A stretch of DNA of 64,000 bases from Planctomycetaceae bacterium (GCA_024742875.1 JANSXP010000031.1:1-64000), one strand, 5' to 3'. Counted from the first letter of the stretch, positions 16,497 through 26,368 are shown. A program made the numbers and translations. The notes: a model not told the origin generated them from the letters alone.

Positions 16497-19343
16497 TCAG
16501 CGAGCAATGGGCGGCTGCGGTGGTTCGTAGACGGCGTCCAGATTCTCAGGATCGTAGCCACTTAGGTGAGGATCACGCGCTACGTCGATATGGGACGAGG
16601 ACTTGCGGCCGACCGCTTCCCGCACAGCGGCGCCTGGTCCATGGCCCGAGTTGGTCGGCACAGCCAGCGTGTCGAGCATGGACACCGCTCGCAGCAGGGC
16701 ATTGTCCGCCACAGCAAAGCGAATCTGTGACTGCAGGTAGGTGGATTCGGCCTGTTCCAGTCGCTCCTGCATCTGCAGCAGGTTTTCCAGATACAAATCA
16801 CCGACGCGTGCCCCGTCCGCCAGATAGCGGCGTCTGGTCTGCGTAGTTTTGAGCAGTCTGCGTGAGCGAGCCAGCGATTCCCACTGCTGTCGCAGCACGG
16901 CTCCGTACTTGTTGCGCTGTGTCACCTGATCACGCACGTCTTCGGAGACGTTGGCGATGGTGGTTTCCAGTTCGGCCTGCATACGTTTGATGGCCACCCG
17001 CGCCTGCTCGGCGGCGGCCAGTGCCGCACGATTGCGATACGGCATTTCAAAATTGAACCCGATGCCCACGCCCGGTTCGCCCTGGGTAAACTGATTGGCA
17101 ATCGAACCGCCAATATCGTTGTTGCCCCGCAGTCCGGCCGCGTAGCCGGTCAGCGTCATGTCCAGCACGGGCAGAACTTCGTCTTCGGCCACTTCGTACT
17201 GCACGGCCGCGATTTTGATGTTGCGAATGGATCGATGCACTTCCGAGCGGTTGCGAATGGCCTGCTCAATCTGTGGTTCCGCGGCAACGGGCGGAGCCTG
17301 CTTCATCGGCAGTGTCTGTGTGATGATTTCGTTGTTGGCGTACTGCACAAACTGAGGACCGTAGATCAGCCGCAGCAGGGCATCCTGAGCGCGATACACG
17401 TCATGCTGGGCTTCGATGCAGCCGGCCAGGCGGTCGGCCACTTCGGAGCGGGCCCGATCCATCATCGCGGGCGTGACGTCGACGTCTACGCGCTGCGCCA
17501 TTTCGTCGGCCACGCTTTTGGCGCGATTCCAGGAGGTAACGGACTGCACAAAACGCCCGCGTCGCAGCACCAGAATCCAGTAGGCGCTGGAGACATTGAG
17601 CAGATGATCCTGTACGCCTTCCTGAAACAGGTCGAACGAACTGTCGTTTTCAATGGCAGCGATGCGGACACGACTGCTGTTGTACGCTTCTCCGCCGCCT
17701 CGCAAAAGGCGATGGGTCCATTCCACCTGCAGCCGCGATGTTCCCTGATTGTTGGGGCTGATGAACTGCGAATTGCTGTTCTCTGTGCCGACCACCTGGG
17801 AGAATTCCAGTTCGCCGCCGTCTCGCAGCAGTTTGCGAAGCCCTGCCTGTCCGGACGACGTGCGACTGCGGAGTCTGTTGGTGGCTCCGTCCAGCGAGCT
17901 GCTGACTGGCACGCTGTCGCGATTCCAGATGCCGTCCACAAACGAGGTCCAGTCGAAGGCCGCATCCTGGCGGGCAATTTCCACCTGCCGAATGAACCAG
18001 TCCGAATGCAGCACCTGCAGTTCGGGGGCTTCGGAAATGGACAGGCCCAGTGCCTGCTCCAGTGTGAGGTTCATCGGACGGCGTTTGCGAAAGACGGGAC
18101 GCGTGATATCGCGTTCCCACCAGGACAGCAGGTCACTGGATTCCCCCGGCACCACCACTTCCGCAGGCTGCGGATTCACGGGCAGGTCATAGGTCGGACC
18201 GGGCAGGATTGCTCCGGAGGGCAGCGGGGCTGTGGGCAGCGAAGTAACGCCGGGAGAGTCTACAAACGCCGGCGGAGCAAACACGTCCGGCGACATTGGT
18301 GTGTTGCTGTTGGAAGAAAAGCTGCGACCGGTGGGCAGCGGACTGGCAGTGGTGGGCGCCTGCTGTGTGGGAGGCAGGATCAGCGTCGTGTCTGTGGGAT
18401 CAAGCTGACGTGGCTGTGACGTCAGGCCGAATCGCGGGGCGTTGGCCGCGGGGCCGTCCTTAGGCAGCAGGTGGGGCGGAAGAATGGACGTGGGACGCCC
18501 GTCAGTGGATCGTTCCGAGACTGACTGTGTCGGGCGGGACTCGGGGAACACGTGCACTGGCGGCTGGCCCGGGACATCGGACTCCAGAGAGCCTGCTCCC
18601 ATCCGGTTGGGGTACACGTGAATGGGCGGATCGCTGCTGTTTTCGGCAGAGGGCTGCCGTGGTGCATGGCCCGGCCGGATCACAATTTCTTCCGCAGGTG
18701 TTCCGACCGGGGCGGTGCGTTCAGCCGGTCCGGCATGACCGGGAACCGGCAGCGACGCCGGCGCGGAACGGTGGGGGCGGGGGGAAATACGTGGCCACGC
18801 GGCCTCGGCGTTGGCGGTAGCTGCCGGAGATGTCCGGCCCGGAGAGCCGGGAGACGTGGAATTGGTGTAATTTGAATTGGCGTAATTCGAATCGGCGTAA
18901 TTCGAATTGGGGTAATTCGAATTGGGATAACTCGCATCGGGGTAGGTGGCCGGAACCGGAACGGCCGGACGTGAGACCGGCTGAGACCCGGAGGCCTGCC
19001 AGTAATTGGCCTGCTGCACGCCGGAAGTCGGCAGGGCCAGCGGATCTCGTTCTGGTGAGAATTGCCTGTGGGAAGGCGTCGCTGGCGTTGTCTGCCGCTG
19101 ATCGAAAGTCAGGTCTGCCGCCTGATCTGAGCTCGCCGGCGGACCATTGAGATTTGTCGTGGTGTCGTTTGTGGTGACCGGCCCCGTAGTCACTCCATCA
19201 GCCGTCCAGAAACTCGCCACAGCAGCGGCAAGCAGCGCCACTGCGAAAGCCCAGCGGCGAAACTGGCCGATGGAAAAAACGCCTCGCGTCGACCAGTGCC
19301 GACGCAGGCTGCTGAGGGAAGGTAATTTCACGCTGTGTCTCAA
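16497..19343 (-). CDS. TolC-family outer-membrane channel with long disordered N-terminal extension
   Basis: A 948-residue outer-membrane efflux protein, about twice the usual TolC length. Residues 30-48 are hydrophobic (signal or anchor). Residues 50-390 are Pro/Ser/Thr-rich and disordered, including a five-residue YPNSN-type repeat. Residues about 400-900 carry the two TolC repeats, with long helices (LTLEQALGLSISEAPELQVLHSD and LADGARVGDLYLENLLQMQERLEQAE sections). It should form the outer-membrane exit duct for the adaptor genes transcribed divergently from 19727. The start is TTG at 19343 or GTG at 19331; neither has a strong ribosome site. Confidence 0.8.
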   Translation of the reverse strand: MRHSVKLPSLSSLRRHWSTRGVFSIGQFRRWAFAVALLAAAVASFWTADGVTTGPVTTNDTTTNLNGPPASSDQAADLTFDQRQTTPATPSHRQFSPERDPLALPTSGVQQANYWQASGSQPVSRPAVPVPATYPDASYPNSNYPNSNYADSNYANSNYTNSTSPGSPGRTSPAATANAEAAWPRISPRPHRSAPASLPVPGHAGPAERTAPVGTPAEEIVIRPGHAPRQPSAENSSDPPIHVYPNRMGAGSLESDVPGQPPVHVFPESRPTQSVSERSTDGRPTSILPPHLLPKDGPAANAPRFGLTSQPRQLDPTDTTLILPPTQQAPTTASPLPTGRSFSSNSNTPMSPDVFAPPAFVDSPGVTSLPTAPLPSGAILPGPTYDLPVNPQPAEVVVPGESSDLLSWWERDITRPVFRKRRPMNLTLEQALGLSISEAPELQVLHSDWFIRQVEIARQDAAFDWTSFVDGIWNRDSVPVSSSLDGATNRLRSRTSSGQAGLRKLLRDGGELEFSQVVGTENSNSQFISPNNQGTSRLQVEWTHRLLRGGGEAYNSSRVRIAAIENDSSFDLFQEGVQDHLLNVSSAYWILVLRRGRFVQSVTSWNRAKSVADEMAQRVDVDVTPAMMDRARSEVADRLAGCIEAQHDVYRAQDALLRLIYGPQFVQYANNEIITQTLPMKQAPPVAAEPQIEQAIRNRSEVHRSIRNIKIAAVQYEVAEDEVLPVLDMTLTGYAAGLRGNNDIGGSIANQFTQGEPGVGIGFNFEMPYRNRAALAAAEQARVAIKRMQAELETTIANVSEDVRDQVTQRNKYGAVLRQQWESLARSRRLLKTTQTRRRYLADGARVGDLYLENLLQMQERLEQAESTYLQSQIRFAVADNALLRAVSMLDTLAVPTNSGHGPGAAVREAVGRKSSSHIDVARDPHLSGYDPENLDAVYEPPQPPIAR
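18859..18946 (-). repeat. 15-bp in-frame tandem repeat inside the TolC-like gene
   Basis: About six copies of a 15-bp unit encode repeated Tyr-Pro/Ala-Asn/Asp-Ser-Asn. All keep the reading frame, so copy number could vary without breaking the protein. It lies in the disordered linker, away from the barrel and helical channel. Confidence 0.8.
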
Positions 19344-19437
19344 ACTCTGCAGGCGCAGGAAGGTGCGCTGTCGCCGCTGTCATCGTCTGATCGCAACGGC
19401 TGGCTTGAGTTTTCTGATTGTAAGGAGGACATCACTT

Positions 19438-19461
19438 ATGACGGCCAAACAAACTGCCTGA
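19438..19461 (+). other. seven-codon mini-ORF with a strong ribosome-binding site
   Basis: In the 383-bp divergent promoter region a near-perfect AAGGAGG sits nine bases before ATG, followed by six more codons and TGA (MTAKQTA). It may be a leader peptide or a remnant of a former start. No attenuator-like hairpins with a T-run follow, so a regulatory role is speculative. No other gene is seen between 19344 and 19726. Confidence 0.3.
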
Positions 19462-19726
19462 GCCTGCCCAGAGGACAATTGCCCGACCTTCCTGGCAGCC
19501 CCACTGTGAACAGCGCGTCCACCTTTTCGTAATCAGAAGAACGCGCATATTTTGCCACAGGATGCCTGTCTTCTGAGGGGCGCCTAATCGAAACCCACCG
19601 CGCGCAGCGGAATATGTTGTTTACTGAGGTAAGTCGACCGGTCTGCCCAGACGCCTTGTGCATACGCCTGCTCTGCTCAGAACCGCCAACCCCCCTTCAC
19701 CTTTCGGTGCCCCCAGCAGAGCCGTC

Positions 19727-21709
19727 ATGACCACTTCGCAAATTCCAACGGACACTGCGTCCCGGGCAGAAGCCGGCTCCGCATCTCGGAGTCTGCAGCA
19801 GCACATTCGTCAGCTGCTGCTGGACTGCCCTTCCCGACAGGCGTTTTATCAGCAGGTGCTGGAAGTGGCGATGGGGCACTTCAGCGCCGCAGTCGGCCGC
19901 GTGGACTATTCCGTGGGCGGTGCAGGCCAGGCAGAGCTGCGACACGGACCGCAGATGACGACCGAAGTCGCCGCGCGTTTCAGCGCTGAGTATCTGGCAC
20001 CATTTGCCCAGGAGATCCGCAGCGGCGGTCGCACAGAAGCGGAGATGAAACGCTACCAGCGGGGCGAGCAGACGATGACATTGATCTCGTCTCCAGTGAT
20101 GAACATTGGTGAAGACAAGTGCGATGCTGTGCTGAGTCTGATGCTGAGTGGTCCGCAGTCAGCTGACGTGCTGCTCCCGCGTCTGGATGGCATCGCCACA
20201 CTGGCCTCGGCCGTGCTGGTTTCGAAAACTCTTACGGCCCGCAATCAAACGCAGCCGGCAGGAACGCAGGCCGCTGGGTCGGCTGCTGCAGCATCGGCAG
20301 CCGCTGGCACGGCGCAGACACAGCCATCGGCTGCTTCGCCCTCGGCGGATGCCGCCGCGCTGCAGAACATGAGTGCCTTTGCCCGGGCGTCTCAGTTTGC
20401 ATCCACCAAAGAGTTTGGCTACTCACTGGTGAATTCGCTGCTGGGACAGTTGCAGGCCGAACAGGTCTCGTTTGGTGTCCACAAAGAACAGCGTGTGGTG
20501 GTGGAGGCCATTTCCGGTGTGGCCGACTTCAAGGCGAACAGCCCTGGCGTGCAGATTGTGCGTCAGTGCATGGAAGAGTGCGTCGATCACACATCCCCGG
20601 TTGTCGTCCAGTCAGAAAAACTGGAGGGCGATTTTCCGCCCCTGCCGATTCACACGCAGTGGTCAGCGGAGTCGGCCCACGCCAGCGTGATTTCCATCCC
20701 GCTGAAAGACGGTGACAACATCTCCGGGGTGATCAGCATTCGACGGGCGGCCGAACGTCCGTTCCGCGCCGAAGAGGTGGCGGGCCTCACGCAGATGCTC
20801 ACGCCGTACGGCAACGCCATTCCGGTTGTGGAAAAAGCCAATCGCTCGGTAGGCGATCAGCTCAAAAACGCGGTCGGCACCACGGCTCGCAATACGGTCA
20901 AATCCGGATCGGCAGGCCGCAAAATTCTGCTGGCCTCGCTGGCGATCGGCCTGCTGTGGTTTCTGTTTGGCAGCACGACGTACCGGCCGATTTGTCGTAC
21001 GCGGGTCACAGCCGCACAGCTGCGACACTTCGCCGCGCCTATTGACGGTCAGCTCAAGGCCGTGTTCGTCAGCCCCGGTCAGCAGGTCAAACAGGGCGAA
21101 CTGCTGGTGCAGTTTGATACCTCGGACATTGAACTGCGACTGAATGGTCTGGTGCGTGAGATTGCATCGGCCGAACTCGAACTGCGGGAAGCCATGGCGG
21201 CCGACGATGTGGCGTCGGCCGCGCTGGCTCGTTCCCGCAGCAACGTCCTGAAGACGCAGGCCCAGGCGCTGCGCAAGCAGGTGGACGATTCCTCCATTGT
21301 GGCGCCGTTTGACGGCACCGTTGTGGTGGCTGATCTGCAGCAGCGGATCGGTCAGCTGTTTCCTCGCGGCGACGAAATCCTGCAGATTGCGGCCGCAGGC
21401 GACTGGCTGCTGGAAATCGAGATTCCCGATGACATCGCGACGTATGTGGCCGCCGATCAGGTGGGCGAGTTTTCCGCCGCCGCGGCTCCCGCGGACAAAC
21501 ACGCGTTCACCGTGCAGCACGTCGATGGCTCAGCGATCACGATGGAAGACCGTAACGTGTTTATCGCCCGTGCCCCGCTGGAATCTCGCCCGGCGTGGAT
21601 GATGACGGGCATGGAAGGCACGGCCCGCATCGAAACGGTGTCCCGACCTGTGTGGTGGGTCGCCATGCATCGCGTGGTCGACTGGGGCCGCATGAACTTC
21701 TGGTTCTGA
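19727..21709 (+). CDS. GAF-like / HlyD membrane-fusion hybrid protein
   Basis: A 660-residue protein with two GAF-like sensory segments in the cytoplasm (about 25-170 and 215-390, separated by an Ala/Gln/Ser-rich linker). One membrane helix follows (about 405-425, ILLASLAIGLLWFLFG), then a periplasmic HlyD/lipoyl-type adaptor domain (TRVTAAQLRHFAAPIDGQLKAVFVSPGQQVKQGELLVQFD and SIVAPFDGTVVVADLQQRIG, described by their edges). The adaptor half would link an inner-membrane unit to the TolC-like channel; the GAF half could gate it in response to a ligand. ATG 19727 is chosen over an upstream in-frame ATG at 19658. First gene of a three-gene run. Confidence 0.75.
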   Translation: MTTSQIPTDTASRAEAGSASRSLQQHIRQLLLDCPSRQAFYQQVLEVAMGHFSAAVGRVDYSVGGAGQAELRHGPQMTTEVAARFSAEYLAPFAQEIRSGGRTEAEMKRYQRGEQTMTLISSPVMNIGEDKCDAVLSLMLSGPQSADVLLPRLDGIATLASAVLVSKTLTARNQTQPAGTQAAGSAAAASAAAGTAQTQPSAASPSADAAALQNMSAFARASQFASTKEFGYSLVNSLLGQLQAEQVSFGVHKEQRVVVEAISGVADFKANSPGVQIVRQCMEECVDHTSPVVVQSEKLEGDFPPLPIHTQWSAESAHASVISIPLKDGDNISGVISIRRAAERPFRAEEVAGLTQMLTPYGNAIPVVEKANRSVGDQLKNAVGTTARNTVKSGSAGRKILLASLAIGLLWFLFGSTTYRPICRTRVTAAQLRHFAAPIDGQLKAVFVSPGQQVKQGELLVQFDTSDIELRLNGLVREIASAELELREAMAADDVASAALARSRSNVLKTQAQALRKQVDDSSIVAPFDGTVVVADLQQRIGQLFPRGDEILQIAAAGDWLLEIEIPDDIATYVAADQVGEFSAAAAPADKHAFTVQHVDGSAITMEDRNVFIARAPLESRPAWMMTGMEGTARIETVSRPVWWVAMHRVVDWGRMNFWF

Positions 21710-21763
21710 TCAAACGCACCGCGTCAGGTCCATTTTTCTCCCTCCTCAAATAAGACAAACGCC

Positions 21764-23905
21764 GTGAATCCGGCCGCTCAGGTTTGCAGTCCCGATCCTC
21801 AGGATGCCGTTCGGCAGCTGAAGGTGACGCTGCGCTCAGACCTGAAGACCACCCGCCAGCTGCACCAGAACACGCCCGTTTATGTGGTACACGACCCTGT
21901 GTCGTTCCGCACGCACCGGCTGTCCGTGTTTCAGTATCGCACGCTGGCGTCGATCAGCCCGGATCTGACCATCGGCGAGAATTTTCAGGCGGCCGTCACC
22001 AAAGGCGACTTTGATGCCGACGAAGAGTCGCTGTATCACGAGCTGATCACCAGTTTTTCCCGGCTGTCATTGATTGTGCTGCCCGTGGCCAACGGCGAGA
22101 AGCTGTTCGAGCAGCACACGAAGATGAAGCAGCTGAAGCGTCGCGGCAAGCTGCTGGGCGCCCTGTTTCTGCAGATCCCGCTGGTGCGTCCGGACGAGTT
22201 CCTGACACGCACTGTGGGACGTATTTCGTGGGTCTTCACGCGTCAGTTTCTGGTGGTGTGGCTGTTGGGCATGCTGGCGGCCGGCTTCATTGTGGTCAGT
22301 CGTATCGATGACCTCGTGCAGCCGCTCAACGGCATTCTGGCGACCAACAACCTGCCGTTTCTGTGGCTCGCTTTTGTGGGACTGAAGATCTGGCACGAAC
22401 TGGGCCACGGCTATGCATGCAAGGTGTTTGGTGGTTATGTGCCGGAAATGGGCACCATTCTGATTGCCGGCACACCGGCCGCCTATGTGGATGCCACCGC
22501 CGCCTGGAGCTTTCCGGAAAAATACAAACGCCTGGTCGTGATGTGCGGCGGCATGTTTTTTGAGTCGCTCGTGTTTATTCCCGGCGTGTTTGTATGGGCT
22601 TTTGCCAGCAGCCCGATGCTGTCCTCGTGCGCCTATCAGCTGGTGGTGATGGCCTCTCTGGTCACCGTGCTGTTTAACGCCAACCCGCTGATGAAATTTG
22701 ACGGGTACTTCATTCTGTGCGAACTGATCGGCATCCAGAATCTGCGTCCCCGCGCCGACGCACAAATCAAACGCATGCTCACGCGGGCCACGCTGGGGCT
22801 GAAGCGTCCGGCCGAAGAAGCGTCTTTGAGTACAAAGTTCTGGCTGGTGGCCTACGGCATCTCAGCCACCATCTATAAGTTTTCGCTGGTCATCAGCATC
22901 GCCGTGATGATCGCCATGAAGTTCCCTCTGGTCGGCCTGGTGCTGGCCGCTTTTCACGTGATCACCACAGTGGGGTCAGGAGCCATCAAGATGACCAGAT
23001 TTCTGCTGCAAAGCAAAGAGACAGAACCGGTGCGCGGTCGCGCACGCCTGGTGGCCGGCATTGTTCTTGTGGGGCTGCCACTGCTGTCGCTGGTGGTCCC
23101 CGTGCCGTTTGGCGTGGTGACGCAGGGGGTCGTGGGGGCCGAGCACGAACACTTCCTGAATGTCGATTCCCCCGGCGAGTTTGATGCCGCGCTGGTGACG
23201 GCCGGGCAGCAGCTGGCTGCCGATTCTCCCGTGGCCGTGTTGCAGAACACCCGACTGCGGGAAGAACTGCAGTTGTCTGAGGCGCGTCTGCAGAACGCCC
23301 AGCTTCGCTGGCAGGTGCTGCATGAGGTGGACCTGATGGCCGCACAGCAGGAACAGGCGGCAATTGCTGAACTCAAAAAAGAAGTGGCCGAACTGCAGCG
23401 CAGGGTGGATCGACTGACCATGACCTGTCCGGAAGCCGGCAAGGTGGTCCGGCTCATTGACGCCGGACAGCAGGGCCGCTTTCTGGAGCCGGGAACACTG
23501 CTGGCGGTGGTCGTGGATGGACGCCCGCTGATGCGAACCTGGCTGAACGAAGATCAGATGGGTAGCATTCGGCAGGCGGTGGGCACGGAAGTTGGCATTC
23601 GCATTCCCGGTCGCTCCACAACCACTTACAGCGGGAAGATTGTCAGCATCGAGCCGGCCGCCGAAAAGGTGTTCGACAAGACGGCACTGACTTACATCGC
23701 TGGCGGCGAGATTCTGGTGAATCCGGCCACCGGCAGACCTATGGAACCCATTTTTCAGATCGACATCGCGCCATCGGAAGATGCACTGTCGCTGACCGAA
23801 CACGGCGCCCGCATTAACGTCAAACTGCCTCGTCGGTACGAATCGATCGCTGCCTGGGCCTATCGCAAGTGCATGCGATTTGTCCACAAAGTGCTGGTGA
23901 CGTAA
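21764..23905 (+). CDS. M50-type membrane metalloprotease fused to a HlyD-like adaptor
   Basis: A 713-residue polytopic membrane protein with GTG start. The N-terminal cytoplasmic region spans about 1-155. The membrane core holds the site-2-protease motifs H211-E-L-G-H215 and N-x-P-x-x-x-x-D313-G. After the last membrane helix (about 430-450) comes a HlyD-like section with a short coiled coil (REELQLSEARLQNAQLRW to EVAELQRRVDRL) and paired lipoyl-like halves. This layout resembles the putative peptide zinc metalloprotease proteins found with peptide export, where protease and adaptor are one chain. It probably cleaves or translocates a membrane-bound peptide. It sits 54 bp after the GAF/HlyD gene and 49 bp before another HlyD. 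Confidence 0.75.
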   Translation: MNPAAQVCSPDPQDAVRQLKVTLRSDLKTTRQLHQNTPVYVVHDPVSFRTHRLSVFQYRTLASISPDLTIGENFQAAVTKGDFDADEESLYHELITSFSRLSLIVLPVANGEKLFEQHTKMKQLKRRGKLLGALFLQIPLVRPDEFLTRTVGRISWVFTRQFLVVWLLGMLAAGFIVVSRIDDLVQPLNGILATNNLPFLWLAFVGLKIWHELGHGYACKVFGGYVPEMGTILIAGTPAAYVDATAAWSFPEKYKRLVVMCGGMFFESLVFIPGVFVWAFASSPMLSSCAYQLVVMASLVTVLFNANPLMKFDGYFILCELIGIQNLRPRADAQIKRMLTRATLGLKRPAEEASLSTKFWLVAYGISATIYKFSLVISIAVMIAMKFPLVGLVLAAFHVITTVGSGAIKMTRFLLQSKETEPVRGRARLVAGIVLVGLPLLSLVVPVPFGVVTQGVVGAEHEHFLNVDSPGEFDAALVTAGQQLAADSPVAVLQNTRLREELQLSEARLQNAQLRWQVLHEVDLMAAQQEQAAIAELKKEVAELQRRVDRLTMTCPEAGKVVRLIDAGQQGRFLEPGTLLAVVVDGRPLMRTWLNEDQMGSIRQAVGTEVGIRIPGRSTTTYSGKIVSIEPAAEKVFDKTALTYIAGGEILVNPATGRPMEPIFQIDIAPSEDALSLTEHGARINVKLPRRYESIAAWAYRKCMRFVHKVLVT

Positions 23906-23954
23906 CGGTCGCCCGAAGTTTTGAACACAACTCTCCAACCCTCTGGAGCTTCTC

Positions 23955-24878
23955 ATGTTTCGCATCACCATCCTGCTGGCGGCCGCCGCCACAGCGTCCG
24001 TTACCAGCTTTCTGCCGCAGACATCGACGGAACCTGCCATCCGCCCCCGCGGCATGGAACGTTCCGGCGGCACCGTCACACAATCGGGGGTCGTGGCTGC
24101 CTCGGACGGTCTGTTGCGCGAAGACACGCAGCTGCATGGCGTTGTGCGTCCGGCACAGCTGGCGGAACTGCCCTCGCTGGTGCCCGGGTTGATTCGCGAG
24201 GTTCACGTTGCCGAAGGGCAGTCGGTTCGCAAAGGCGACCCACTGGTGAGCCTGGATGATCGTGTGCCGCGAGCACGACTGGAAGCGGCAACCGTGGAAG
24301 CCAATTTGCAGGGGGCACTTAAGCGTGCTCAGGTGGATCTGAAGATGGCAGAAAGCCGTTTGGAACGTATCCGCCTGGTGACCAGTCAGCGAGCGGGAGC
24401 CCGATTTGAACTGGAAGAAGCCGAAGGCGCTTACGAACAGGCGGTCGCTGCTGTGTCGGAGCAGCAGGACGTGCTGAAAGCGGCGGAAGCGTCGCGACAG
24501 CTGGCGGAAGCCCAGTTACATCAGTACACCATCACGGCGCCGTTTGATGGTGTGATTACCGAACTGCACCTGAAGGCCGGCCCCGTCGATCCCAGCCAGA
24601 TTGTCGTCACGATGGCCAATCTGAAACAGCTGGAAGTGGAGATGCACGTGCCCAGTTCGCTGTTTGGTCAGGTGCAAACGGGAGCGAGTGTACGCCTGAA
24701 TGCGTCCGCGCCAATTTCCGGCCAGGTGACGTCGCGGGTGGAATCGGTCTCGCCCATTATCAATTCCGCCAGCGACACATTTCGCTGTCTGCTGAAAATT
24801 GAGAATGCGGCTGGGCGGCTGCCCGCCGGCTTCACCGTGAAACTGCCGACTCGCAACGGCAGCATTGCCCTGCGATAA
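23955..24878 (+). CDS. HlyD/RND-type periplasmic adaptor
   Basis: A 307-residue membrane-fusion protein with signal peptide (about 1-19) and a lipoyl half-motif (AELPSLVPGLIREVHVAEGQ). A short helical hairpin follows (about 110-180), then the second half (YTITAPFDGVITELHLKAG) and a beta-barrel with ANLKQLEVEMHVP. It would bridge the M50/HlyD inner-membrane protein to the TolC-like channel. No RND pump or ABC ATPase is next to it. The stop is only 23 bp from the convergent stop at 24902. Confidence 0.8.
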   Translation: MFRITILLAAAATASVTSFLPQTSTEPAIRPRGMERSGGTVTQSGVVAASDGLLREDTQLHGVVRPAQLAELPSLVPGLIREVHVAEGQSVRKGDPLVSLDDRVPRARLEAATVEANLQGALKRAQVDLKMAESRLERIRLVTSQRAGARFELEEAEGAYEQAVAAVSEQQDVLKAAEASRQLAEAQLHQYTITAPFDGVITELHLKAGPVDPSQIVVTMANLKQLEVEMHVPSSLFGQVQTGASVRLNASAPISGQVTSRVESVSPIINSASDTFRCLLKIENAAGRLPAGFTVKLPTRNGSIALR

Positions 24879-24901
24879 GCCATGGACGATGCCGCAGCGC
24901 C

Positions 24902-26299
24902 TTACCTGAGTGGCTCGGCACGGAACACCACTTTGTAGGTGCGATTCGTGTCAAAGTTGCCGTCGTGGGCGATCAGCAGGAAGTCGTCCGTGATTTCGGG
25001 ATTCAGGTCTGCGCCCGCCAGAATTTCGACGTTGCCAATGCGGTGCGGCAGCCAGCAGACCACCGGGCGGCCTCCTCGCTGGGCCCCATTGGTGTTGATC
25101 GGAGAAAACGTCTGTGCGCCGCGATTGGGAGTCAGCGTGAACGTGTAGACGCCGTCCTGTTCGACCAGCGTTTGATTCCACGCACACTCGGCGGCCGCCA
25201 TGCGGGCCTGCCAGGCGGGATCTCCGTAAAAGGCGACGGTGTCCCGATCAAACAACAGACCACCCGCTTCGTTGTAGCTTGTCGCGCGACCCGGCGGTGG
25301 ATTGGCGGCCAGCAGGTCCGGGTGCTCTGTCTTCAGTTTGTGAATCAGTGCGTGATGATTGGCGAAGAAGGCTTCGTTGAACGTGTATCGCCCCGGCTGT
25401 TCCACAAAGTAATCCAGCACGCCCCAGCCCTGATAGCCAAACCATGTGGGAACCGTGTAGCCGAGCATCTGCTTCACGCCCGCGCTGTTCATCCAGGCCA
25501 GTGCCATCGCGTCCTCGCCGTCAATGTGGCCCATCAGGCAGTTGCCGATGGGCATGTAGATGCGGGGGTGATCGCTGGCGATGGCGAATTTTTTGCCATC
25601 CGTCGGGTGCCCGAAGAGTTGCCCGGCTTTTGATTTGAACTGTCCGTTGCGGTAACGAAAGCCAATCTGCCAGTCGCGCTCGGTGGCGTGACCGGACGTC
25701 ACGAACAGATCCGACTTGTACTCGGTCAGCAGGCTGGCCAGTTCGCGGGTGGTGTCGGACGGCCCTGCGATCGTCTCTGCTGACTGACCGGCCTGTTTGA
25801 CAACGGCGTGACCCTGATTGAGTTCGCAGAACCAGCGACCGGATTCGCACATTTCCAGCGCGACCTCTGTTCCTGAACCCACGCGACGCACTGTCAGCGG
25901 CTGTGAGGTCTCGGCAATGGACACTGCGTTGTCCCGATCGTAGCCGGTGAGGATTCCCCAGCGGGTGTCTGTGTAAGGATCGTCATCCAGTTTGCGCGTC
26001 ACACGATGCACGTCGGCCACATACTGCCGACTCACGTCAGACGACGGAGCCACAAAACACGTGTAACGCGGATGCTGTCGCCGCAGTTGCGGCAGCGCGG
26101 CGGACGGCTGATCGGCCGTGATCACGGTTGCCTGGGGATACTTTTGCTGCAGCGCGGCGACCACCGGTTGCCAGTCAGCGGCCGTCTTTGCCGAGACGAC
26201 GATGGCATAGCTGGCGACGTTGTCAGTCACGGTGTCTTCTGCAACAGCGGCGCTGTGGACCGCTGAGATCACCATCAGGACAGCGAGGGGACGTGTCAT
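24902..26299 (-). CDS. exported C25/caspase-like (clan CD) protein
   Basis: A 465-residue secreted protein. After a signal peptide (1-20) it carries an alpha/beta domain resembling gingipain-type C25 peptidases: YAIVVSAKTAADW opening strand, a histidine in VTSGHATERDW (H204) and a cysteine in YMPIGNCLMGHIDG (C254). His and Cys follow successive core strands as in clan CD proteases. The C-terminal third (about 380-465) is strand-rich (VYTFTLTPNRG and YKVVFRAE) and may be an accessory domain. Function in protein processing or degradation is inferred from the His/Cys pattern alone. It converges on the HlyD operon. Confidence 0.6.
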   Translation of the reverse strand: MTRPLAVLMVISAVHSAAVAEDTVTDNVASYAIVVSAKTAADWQPVVAALQQKYPQATVITADQPSAALPQLRRQHPRYTCFVAPSSDVSRQYVADVHRVTRKLDDDPYTDTRWGILTGYDRDNAVSIAETSQPLTVRRVGSGTEVALEMCESGRWFCELNQGHAVVKQAGQSAETIAGPSDTTRELASLLTEYKSDLFVTSGHATERDWQIGFRYRNGQFKSKAGQLFGHPTDGKKFAIASDHPRIYMPIGNCLMGHIDGEDAMALAWMNSAGVKQMLGYTVPTWFGYQGWGVLDYFVEQPGRYTFNEAFFANHHALIHKLKTEHPDLLAANPPPGRATSYNEAGGLLFDRDTVAFYGDPAWQARMAAAECAWNQTLVEQDGVYTFTLTPNRGAQTFSPINTNGAQRGGRPVVCWLPHRIGNVEILAGADLNPEITDDFLLIAHDGNFDTNRTYKVVFRAEPLR

Positions 26300-26368
26300 T
26301 ACCCAAGGGTAAAAACGCGTAATCGGTTTGGCAAGTCGCGGCGGTGTTTGCGGTTGCCCGGGGCTGCG

